A DNA stretch of 52,131 nucleotides from the IMG/VR virus record IMGVR_UViG_3300025697_000031, positions 1-52,131 of that record; one strand, given 5' to 3'. Source of the DNA: a virus. The position numbers and the translations under genes were made by a program. Numbering within the stretch: the stretch's first letter is position 1; each line of letters starts with the position of its first letter. Positions 42,696 to 49,873 of the stretch are shown here, piece after piece. The notes beneath the pieces are model-generated. The model worked only from the letters and a program-made list of their open reading frames with translations, did no database searches and was not told the origin of the DNA.

Positions 42696-43145
42696 ATGGC
42701 TGGACAATTCTTAGTTCGTAGGGACGTAGGAAGCGAGCTTTCCATAGAGTTTAGCGAGACAAGCCAGCCCTCAAGCGCCGAGGTAGAGAGCATAATTCTA
42801 GATGTGGAGTCAGAAATAAAAGGGTGTGTCAATGTAGCAAGATTAGCTGTTCCGACGAAAACTGGACAGCCAATCTCATACTCAATTCTCCACAACATCG
42901 TGCTGAACGGCGTTTGTGCCAGGACACAAAGTTCCTACGGTGGGAACGTCTTAAATTTGTCGCCTCGCGAAGAATTGTACTACGCAAGATACAAAGAAGG
43001 CATGGATAGGATTGAAAACTCACCGCGTTTTCTTGTTGACGCGATAGATTTAACAAGCGAGGCAGACACTGACATTAGAAGCACGTTTCTTGATGGAAAC
43101 CCGCTGCAACATGCGTTAAAGCATGAAATGGGGCAAGTTTACTAA
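42696..43145 (+). CDS. head-tail connector-like protein, 149 aa
   Basis: AAGGAG precedes the ATG. Helix-rich (VESIILDVESEIKGCVNVA, ISYSILHNIVLNGVCART), in the position of the adaptor that joins portal to tail. The size and helical content fit gp6-like adaptors, but no diagnostic motif is present. Confidence 0.6.
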   Translation: MAGQFLVRRDVGSELSIEFSETSQPSSAEVESIILDVESEIKGCVNVARLAVPTKTGQPISYSILHNIVLNGVCARTQSSYGGNVLNLSPREELYYARYKEGMDRIENSPRFLVDAIDLTSEADTDIRSTFLDGNPLQHALKHEMGQVY

Positions 43146-43146
43146 C

Positions 43147-43677
43147 ATGTTTCAGCTTTCGTTTGAGATTGCTGGTGAAGACAAGATACTTAAAACGATA
43201 GATGGCATAGGCGAAAGAGTGAAAGACTTCTCTCCTGCTTTCGAAAATATTAGCCAAGACTTTTATCGTTTGATGAAGCAACAGTTTACTATTGGTGGCT
43301 ATACTCCATGGCAACCATTGACCGATAAGTATGCAGCTTGGAAGGCGCGTGTTGCCCCAGGTCAGCCAATAATGGTTCTGTTCGGAGGAATGAGAGACTC
43401 TCTTACCACACAAACAGCGCGTGGAAGCATAAATAATATCTCTCCTCGCGAATTGAAGATTGGAACCAGCACCACTAGCAAGAATGGTTATCACTATCCT
43501 TACGCTCATCAGCATGGACTTGGGAACAACCCAGTCAGGAAAGTAATCGAAGTTCCTGTTGGCACTGCGTCTAAGTGGGTTAGGATGATACGTGACTACG
43601 CAATGTGGGAGATTGGAAGACAAGAAGGCAACTGGAAGTCTGCAATGATGGAAGATTATGGTTTCGAGGAGTCATAA
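43147..43677 (+). CDS. Mu gpG-like virion morphogenesis protein, 176 aa
   Basis: Start at 43147 just after the previous stop. FQLSFEIAGEDKILKTIDGI ... FENISQDFYRLMKQQFTIGGY, WQPLTDKYAAWKARV and YAHQHGLG match the phage virion morphogenesis family (Mu gpG, P2 gpS type), involved in tail completion or head-tail joining. Confidence 0.8.
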   Translation: MFQLSFEIAGEDKILKTIDGIGERVKDFSPAFENISQDFYRLMKQQFTIGGYTPWQPLTDKYAAWKARVAPGQPIMVLFGGMRDSLTTQTARGSINNISPRELKIGTSTTSKNGYHYPYAHQHGLGNNPVRKVIEVPVGTASKWVRMIRDYAMWEIGRQEGNWKSAMMEDYGFEES

Positions 43678-44165
43678 TGGAAGCAATCAAATATGAACTT
43701 GAGAGAAAGTTAAAGGTGAACTTTGATGATGTCCTTGACGACTACAGAACGAGACTAGGAGAGACTTTGGAACTTCCTGTCCCTGCTAGTTATTCGTGGG
43801 ACTTTGATCCTAATTTCACAATCTATAACAAGTATCCAGTATGTCAAATCCTCGGTGCTAAACAAGATGTTGATTCAACTCTGTCATTGGGGTGCGAGCT
43901 AGTTGCTGATAACGAGATAGCAGTAGTAATCATAATGATTGAGCAAGATCCAACAAAGCTTGACAAAATGAAGCATAGGTATGGAGACGCACTTGTGAAA
44001 TTCATGAAGAAATTCAATGCTGGCGACTACGGAAGAGAATACATAACCATGTTCGGTCCAGAATTCAGCATCAATTATACCAGAGCAACCAGAGACGAAA
44101 CAGAAGCAGCTTACGTTGGTTCTGTGTGGGTTTTCACTAAAGCTAGGGTTGACACAACACTATAG
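43677..44165 (+). CDS. tail terminator/completion-like protein, 162 aa
   Basis: GAGGAG precedes the ATG, which overlaps the previous stop. Alpha/beta protein (YKYPVCQI... LVADNEIAVVIIMIEQDP) in the conserved slot between gpG-like protein and tail tube, where tail terminators lie. Assignment is from synteny and fold style. Confidence 0.6.
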   Translation: MEAIKYELERKLKVNFDDVLDDYRTRLGETLELPVPASYSWDFDPNFTIYNKYPVCQILGAKQDVDSTLSLGCELVADNEIAVVIIMIEQDPTKLDKMKHRYGDALVKFMKKFNAGDYGREYITMFGPEFSINYTRATRDETEAAYVGSVWVFTKARVDTTL

Positions 44166-44174
44166 GAGATAATC

Positions 44175-44306
44175 ATGGGAAAGACATTTTATGGTGGCCC
44201 ACCAAAACCACCTAAGAAAGAGAAGGAACCGGTAACTGTTACAAAGACTAAAGCGCCTGTTGTGAAGACCACAGACAAGCCAGCTGAAGTAGAGGAGAAC
44301 AAATAA
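44175..44306 (+). CDS. small Lys/Pro-rich protein, 43 aa
   Basis: TAGGAG precedes the ATG; the stop overlaps the tube gene start. Low-complexity, disordered (PPKPPKKEKEPVTVTKTK). Short disordered proteins in this position are known in some siphoviruses, but no function is assigned. Confidence 0.6.
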   Translation: MGKTFYGGPPKPPKKEKEPVTVTKTKAPVVKTTDKPAEVEENK

Positions 44307-45253
44307 TGCTAACTGAAAAAACTATGGTGCTGGCTAAGCTAGAAACTACGTATGGCGCTGATACCACTCCTGCAGCGGCTACAGACATGGTTGGCGCATA
44401 CAACGTAAGCGTAAGTCCTAATACTGAGTGGAATGACACTGAAACGCAGGACTGTTCTATGTCTGCAAGAGAAGGTACGTTAGGCAAGCAGTATCTCGAC
44501 ATTACATTCGATCATGAACTAACTGGCACAGGAGCAACTCCCGCGACTCCGTTAATCGCGCCGTGCGACGCGCTGCTTAAAGCATGCGGGTACGCATATT
44601 TAGCGGGTGCTTACACTCCGTATACAACTTATCCCGCCGGGGCAAGTTCTGTTACTTTGTGGGTGCATCTAGACGGACAGGTTTGGAAAGCGAGCGGAGC
44701 TAGAGGAGATGTTGAATTTACTCTAGAAGCTGGAAAACCCGCAAAGGCATCATTCACATTCCAATCACTCTTCACGCCTTATGCTCCTCTCGTATTCCCA
44801 GTTGGGCCTTGCGGCGGGGACATTAGCAAGCCTTTTGTCTGTATCAATCAGGCTCTTTCTTGGGGCGGCACTCTTCCAGAAGTTGAATCACTGTCGTTCG
44901 GTTTGAAGAATACACTTTATGCGCGACCAACTCTTGACTCAACTGGTGGAGCGTATGGTATCGCAGGAATTGATATTACCGCAAGAAATGCAGAAGGATC
45001 ATTTAATCCTTTGTCGGCTCTTAATGCAAGTATTCCGTTTCTGACACAATTCCAAGCTGGAACGGCTACTGCTTTGTCGTATGTAATCGCAGATGCGGTC
45101 ACCACGATTACCTTCACTCTGCCTAAGTGCCAAATTATGAATATCACACCTGGGGACAGGTCCGGAACAAGAATCTTTGATCTGCCATTCAGGGCGGCAC
45201 GCTCCGGTGGCAATGACGAAATCACACTTACCTATACGGCAACACCAGAATAG
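44306..45253 (+). CDS. tail tube protein, 315 aa
   Basis: GAGGAG precedes the ATG. Pattern KTMVLAKLETTYGADTTPAA ... SPNTEWNDTETQDCSMSARE is typical of siphovirus tube proteins (first strand, then 'YGTxxTP'). The C-terminal ~100 residues (IFDLPFRAARSGGNDEITLT) form further strands. Polymerises around the tape measure. Confidence 0.8.
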   Translation: MLTEKTMVLAKLETTYGADTTPAAATDMVGAYNVSVSPNTEWNDTETQDCSMSAREGTLGKQYLDITFDHELTGTGATPATPLIAPCDALLKACGYAYLAGAYTPYTTYPAGASSVTLWVHLDGQVWKASGARGDVEFTLEAGKPAKASFTFQSLFTPYAPLVFPVGPCGGDISKPFVCINQALSWGGTLPEVESLSFGLKNTLYARPTLDSTGGAYGIAGIDITARNAEGSFNPLSALNASIPFLTQFQAGTATALSYVIADAVTTITFTLPKCQIMNITPGDRSGTRIFDLPFRAARSGGNDEITLTYTATPE

Positions 45254-45274
45254 TAACCCTTAGAGGAGGGAACG

Positions 45275-45730
45275 ATGAGAGTAGTAGATAGACTAGCTGA
45301 ATTTGAGTACATCCTGAAAGAAGACATCGAGTTGGTGGCAGAAGAACAAACAACGTGGGTTCTTCAAGGTCTACCATATGACATACAGCAGGCTCTAGAG
45401 GCCCGTGTATCGCCTAAGATTAACATGAAGGGTAATACGTTAGCAGATGGCGAAGAAGGCTACAGAGAAGCTTTGAACACTGCTAGTGTGTCAGTAGATG
45501 TTGCTGGTGGTCGTACTGCGCTGCAGTTTGACATCTTGCGACAGGGTATTGTGTCTGTTTCCAATTTGTTAGACAGCGAAGGAAAAGAGGTAGCATACCC
45601 AGGACCAAAGTCACCTCCATTGAAGCTTAAGAATTGGTTTGCTCAATGGATTGGATCTGAAGTCAGAACTGAATTAGCTAATGTCATCATTGAAGGATCA
45701 ACGGTGACAGAAGAAGACGCAAAAAACTAA
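45275..45730 (+). CDS. tail assembly chaperone, short form, 151 aa
   Basis: GAGGAGGG precedes the ATG. Located between tube and tape measure genes like lambda gpG. The frame ends in GCA AAA AAC TAA, that is a slippery heptamer A AAA AAC directly before the stop, so a minority of ribosomes shift to the -1 frame. Sequence includes WVLQGLPYDIQQALEARVSP and a C-terminal helix (WIGSEVRTELANVI). Confidence 0.8.
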   Translation: MRVVDRLAEFEYILKEDIELVAEEQTTWVLQGLPYDIQQALEARVSPKINMKGNTLADGEEGYREALNTASVSVDVAGGRTALQFDILRQGIVSVSNLLDSEGKEVAYPGPKSPPLKLKNWFAQWIGSEVRTELANVIIEGSTVTEEDAKN

Positions 45731-46119
45731 TTCTGCTGGTTGACACTCTCCATCAGAATGATGGCAAATTTCATACATCAGAATGCATGGCGAAAGGCGG
45801 GTGTCGGAGTCTCTTCGATACCCGCCATTGCTCTACCAAATTGGAGTACAAACGTCCTTTCAAGATAGGCAGAGCAGGTGCTAATCAGCGAGTAATAGAA
45901 TTAGAAATGTGTCCAGCTAATTACTTAACACAGGATCATTTCTTCTTGTACTCTCTGTACAATCATTACAAAGAAGGCTTTCTTCCTAAATCAGGTGGGA
46001 TATTATCACAACCAGCAATTTATGTTCAGGCAATGAACATAATTAAGGGAGAGATTTCTAGAATAGAACAAGAGAAACACGATAAGAAAACTAGAAAGTC
46101 TCCAGGCAGGACACGATAA
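45275..46119 (+). CDS. tail assembly chaperone, -1 frameshift product, ~281 aa
   Basis: After slipping at 45721-45727 translation continues from 45727 in the -1 frame with no stop until 46119 (LILLVDTLHQNDGKF ... KKTRKSPGRTR), as in lambda gpGT. An internal ATG at 45787 lies in this frame but has no ribosome binding site, arguing against separate expression. A strong 11 bp hairpin at 45796-45826 lies about 70 nt downstream and may stimulate the shift or pause ribosomes. The extension carries three cysteines and a basic tail. Confidence 0.8.
45721..45727 (+). promoter_or_regulatory. -1 frameshift slippery site A AAA AAC
   Basis: In zero frame read as xxA AAA AAC, immediately followed by TAA. 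Canonical X XXY YYZ heptamer. Confidence 0.85.
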
Positions 46120-46373
46120 TGGGAAGAGAATACCATCTTGAGTATGTTCCATATAATTCATGGAACTATAGAAAAGTAAGGATATGGAAAGAACAACCTG
46201 AAGGCCTGAAAAATGTTTGGGTTAGGACTATAAAGGCAAATTGGGACGGGGCTAAGGTTGTTCTTGGGTTTTCTTTTATAGACGAAGAAGGGGTATTAAA
46301 GAGTAAAACAAAGACATTAAAGATACAGTCAAAGTTTCCAAGATTAGTCAAGCTAAGAACGAGTGTTATCTAG
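46119..46373 (+). CDS. hypothetical protein, 84 aa
   Basis: Overlaps the preceding stop (TAATGGG). Small beta-rich basic protein (YHLEYVPYNSWNYRKVRIW) between chaperone and tape measure. Could be a tail tip or tape-measure accessory protein; unrecognised. Confidence 0.6.
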   Translation: MGREYHLEYVPYNSWNYRKVRIWKEQPEGLKNVWVRTIKANWDGAKVVLGFSFIDEEGVLKSKTKTLKIQSKFPRLVKLRTSVI

Positions 46374-46382
46374 GAGAAAGAG

Positions 46383-49300
46383 ATGGCTCAGGAACTAACC
46401 CTTATTGTTCGCGCTGAAGATAGAGCGTCTCAAGTACTTAAAACTCTTCAAGTGAATGTAAAACAAACAGTTACCGTAACTAAGACAGCAACTGCAGCTA
46501 ACAAAGCGGTCGGAAGATCTGCGCTTACAGCGAGCAAAGGCATTAACTCAATGGCAGCTAGTACCCGACGTATGATTACGGCGGTCGCTGGCGCTTCTGT
46601 CATGTACGCAATGGTTAGGGGAGTTCGTGCAGCGACTAAAGAATACGTAGAATACAACAAGCAACTCCATAACGTATGGACGTTGACTGATTACACAGGT
46701 GAGAAGCTAGGCCAACTAGGTACTAGAGTAAGACACCTAGCAATGGATTTCAACGTTACTGCTTCAGAAAGCTTGAAGGCAATGTACCAGATTTATTCTG
46801 CTACATTCTACGGAGAATCTGCATTCTTGATTCTAGAAGAATCGCTTAAGGGTGCAGCCGCTGGACTTTCTGATGTTTTCACAGTAGCAGACATGATGAC
46901 TACTGTTTTGAATGCTTACAATATGGAAGCATCCGAAGTGGCCCATATAAACGATGTACTATTCACAACAATCAAATATGGAAAAACGACGATGCACGAA
47001 CTTGCAATGCAATTCGGGCGTCTTGCTGGTGTTGCAGCACCTATGGGTGCCGGGATAGAAGAATTATCAGCAGCAATAGCAACGCTTACGAAGCGTGGAA
47101 TAACTACAGATTGGGCAATCACGGCTTTACGTCAGTCAATCATGCAAATCATGCGTCCTAGCACTAAATTAGAAGCAGTTATTAAAAAACTAGGATATAC
47201 CACTGGAACACAGATGTTGAAAGCGCATGGTTTTGCAGAATCTCTAAACATGATCAATCAAGAAGCAAAAAAATCAGGGACTGGTTTGGAAGTATTGTTT
47301 GCTAATATACGTGCAGTTATGGCTGTGCTGCCTTTAGGAACAACAGCTGCAAAAGATTATGCAGAAAACTTGGAGAGATTTGCAGACGTTGAAGGCGCTG
47401 CTGCTGAGGCGTTTAGGAAACAGACTGAAGCTATCTGGTTCCAGTTAGGCGTATTAAGCACAGGACTTAAAGATCTTGGCGCAATAGCTGCTGAAGTATT
47501 CATGCATGACATGGCTATCTATATCAAGGACAACCTTGTGCCTATTGTGAAGACTCTCGCGTTCTACATAGCTATGAACAGAGAAGAGTTGAATTACTTC
47601 ATAAAAGGTGCGGCGAAAGTTATTGGCGTAGTAATGATGATCTACGGATTGTCCAAAGGTTTCTGGCTTCTAACCAAGCCGATTATCTGGTTGATTGCCG
47701 CAGCTGGACTGCTATATGCTGTGTGGGAAACAAACCTATACGGTATCAGAGATATCGTAGACAGCGTCGGGGAATCATTAGATGCTGTAATAACCTGGGG
47801 TCTTGACATGGTCGGCTTAGGCGCAATGACTGAGTCTGTAAAAGGTTGGAGCAACGGACTCAAAGTTGCTATGCTTGCCGGTGCTGGATTAGGTCTTTCA
47901 AGGTTCTTGATAAGCGCTTTGTTCAAGGTAGGCAAAGGCGGTTTCTTCACAGGAGCTAGTGGATTAACAATGTTAAACATAGGCCTTGTCGCTGCGATGG
48001 CTTGGGACATAAAAAACAAGATTGGAAATATAGAAGAGCCTGGAGTCGCAGGAAGTTTGACTAGTGGGGTGTTCGGCGCTGTTCTTGGCGCTATATTAGG
48101 AGTGTCCGCTGCTGTAATCGCAGGGATGAGTGTAGGTTGGATCGTTCCTATTGCTGCTGCTGGATATGTATTAGGCTTAGGCGTTAAGATGTTTATGGAT
48201 GTTGTATGGGATGTTGGCAATGGTCTTGGGGATGTCGAAGGACTGCCGTCTATAGAGGCGTTAACAACTACAGAGGCTACTGTGCAGCGGATCTTGCGCG
48301 AGGGTCCAAAAATGTACAACAGCGGTGGAAGTGTCCCTGGATTCGGATCAGGCGACACAATACCAGCGATGCTTGAGCCTGGAGAATTCGTTATCCCTAA
48401 ATGGATGATGGAAACAGGATTTGGCGATGAGATAGCTAGAGTATGGTCTAATGGCAAAAAGATGGCGAGTGGTGGACCTGCTGGCTTTGCGGCTTCCGGC
48501 GGCGCTGGATCTTTCAACGCAGAAGGCGTCCAGAATCATCTAGACAAACTTATTAGCAAATTAGACACAACAACTCAGAATGTATTAGGCCCAATATCTA
48601 AATTCTTTTCAGCTAACGCACAAGACACAGGTGCGGTGTTAGAATTATTCACTAACCTTATCTCGTTGTTGTCTGCTTCTGAAGAGGCTAAGGTATACTT
48701 CGAAGATCTTATCAGAGATTTAGAGGAAATAGATCTTGATCCATCTGTTATCACTTTCCAAGAGGCGATAGATAATTTCACAAGCACGATAAACGATCTT
48801 CTTAAAGGCGAACTTGTAACAGCGATAAGAGATTTGCTCGGCAACATCTTTGGCATGAACGATGAAGCCGGAGAGGCTGCAAATTCATTCAACATACCTA
48901 AGCTGATGAAGCTTACACGCGCTGCTTGGGGTGCGGCTATTCCTGGACAATCATATGACGCAGGCGGCGGTGAAGAAGACACGACTGCTTGGGAGAGAAT
49001 AGCCAATGGAATATTTGACGCAGTCGCGCTGTTGCTTGGAAACATTATCTGGTCTGAGGTAATAGCCAAAGTTATCTGGGCCGACTACATCAGTCCTTTA
49101 CTTTCATGGATGTGGGAAACATTCATTGAAGGACCAGCTATGTGGGTCTGGGAGAACATCCTTGAGGGACCGGCAAATTGGGTCTGGGAGAATGTTATCA
49201 AAGGCCCAGCTATGTGGGTTTGGGAAAATCTTATCGTAGGACCGGCCATGTGGGTATGGGAAAACCTCATTGAAGGCCCGGCTATGTGGGTCTGGGAGAA

Positions 49301-49871
49301 TGTCCTTGAAGGCCCTACACAATGGGTTTGGGAGAATATAATAGGTGCAGAAATACTAGACGGGATAACCGTTGGAGATGTTGCTTTATGGGCTACAGCT
49401 GTAACGCTTGGCGTAGATGCAGCAAGAGATTTTGGTTATTGGTTTGGGGAATTGATAGGCCTAAGTGAAGAGTCTACTGAATTTCTTGCCGATCTGTCCG
49501 GTATATTTGGAGGGGCATTACTTGGTGCCATGATGGGATATTTTCTTGGCGGGAATGTCGGGGCATGGTTAGGGTTAGCCGCTGGCACAATTATTGGCGC
49601 TGTTGCGGCGCTTGAAGACGGAAGATCAGACCCGTCTGCTTATTCTTTGCCTGGGCAATTCCACTCTGTATTATCTACTGGGTCTGCTACGATACATAAA
49701 GGAGAGGTGGTTGGAACACCACCTATGACTGGTTATGGGAACACATATCAGTATTTCGTAACCCTTCCAAACGTAACAAACGCAGAAGAATTTGCTGAAG
49801 AAATGGAAAGAGTTACTCAGATGAAGAATCTACACGAGACTGGTAATAGATACGGTCCTTACGAGGCATAA
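46383..49871 (+). CDS. tail tape measure protein, 1162 aa
   Basis: AGGAG precedes the ATG. Residues ~1-60 basic helix; ~75-320 match the TP901-type core (LAMDFNVTASESLKAMYQIY ... GRLAGVAAPMGAGIEELSAA). Hydrophobic segments at ~410-450 and ~555-615 fit DNA-ejection membrane segments. SGGSVPGFGSGDTIPAMLEP (~643-662) is the Gly-rich module of many tape measures. Residues ~905-987 are seven copies of a 12-residue unit, consensus GPAMWVWENxIE. C-terminal hydrophobic Gly-rich region ~1040-1085. Sets tail length and may line the channel into the host. Confidence 0.92.
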   Translation: MAQELTLIVRAEDRASQVLKTLQVNVKQTVTVTKTATAANKAVGRSALTASKGINSMAASTRRMITAVAGASVMYAMVRGVRAATKEYVEYNKQLHNVWTLTDYTGEKLGQLGTRVRHLAMDFNVTASESLKAMYQIYSATFYGESAFLILEESLKGAAAGLSDVFTVADMMTTVLNAYNMEASEVAHINDVLFTTIKYGKTTMHELAMQFGRLAGVAAPMGAGIEELSAAIATLTKRGITTDWAITALRQSIMQIMRPSTKLEAVIKKLGYTTGTQMLKAHGFAESLNMINQEAKKSGTGLEVLFANIRAVMAVLPLGTTAAKDYAENLERFADVEGAAAEAFRKQTEAIWFQLGVLSTGLKDLGAIAAEVFMHDMAIYIKDNLVPIVKTLAFYIAMNREELNYFIKGAAKVIGVVMMIYGLSKGFWLLTKPIIWLIAAAGLLYAVWETNLYGIRDIVDSVGESLDAVITWGLDMVGLGAMTESVKGWSNGLKVAMLAGAGLGLSRFLISALFKVGKGGFFTGASGLTMLNIGLVAAMAWDIKNKIGNIEEPGVAGSLTSGVFGAVLGAILGVSAAVIAGMSVGWIVPIAAAGYVLGLGVKMFMDVVWDVGNGLGDVEGLPSIEALTTTEATVQRILREGPKMYNSGGSVPGFGSGDTIPAMLEPGEFVIPKWMMETGFGDEIARVWSNGKKMASGGPAGFAASGGAGSFNAEGVQNHLDKLISKLDTTTQNVLGPISKFFSANAQDTGAVLELFTNLISLLSASEEAKVYFEDLIRDLEEIDLDPSVITFQEAIDNFTSTINDLLKGELVTAIRDLLGNIFGMNDEAGEAANSFNIPKLMKLTRAAWGAAIPGQSYDAGGGEEDTTAWERIANGIFDAVALLLGNIIWSEVIAKVIWADYISPLLSWMWETFIEGPAMWVWENILEGPANWVWENVIKGPAMWVWENLIVGPAMWVWENLIEGPAMWVWENVLEGPTQWVWENIIGAEILDGITVGDVALWATAVTLGVDAARDFGYWFGELIGLSEESTEFLADLSGIFGGALLGAMMGYFLGGNVGAWLGLAAGTIIGAVAALEDGRSDPSAYSLPGQFHSVLSTGSATIHKGEVVGTPPMTGYGNTYQYFVTLPNVTNAEEFAEEMERVTQMKNLHETGNRYGPYEA
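49101..49345 (+). repeat. 36 bp tandem repeat encoding Trp-rich dodecapeptides
   Basis: Seven in-frame units with GPAMWVWEN or close variants (GPANWVWEN, GPTQWVWEN) inside the tape measure gene. Codon choices vary between units, so duplication is old or diversified. Confidence 0.85.
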
Positions 49872-49873
49872 CT

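Noticed and set aside
45787-46119. Independent 110 aa gene after the tail chaperone
   Set aside because: No ribosome binding site, and the frame is continuous with the -1 frameshift extension.
47642-48517. Long leftward ORF (291 aa) opposite the tape measure gene
   Set aside because: Pro/Ser-rich antisense shadow without ribosome binding site, fully inside the well-supported tape measure.
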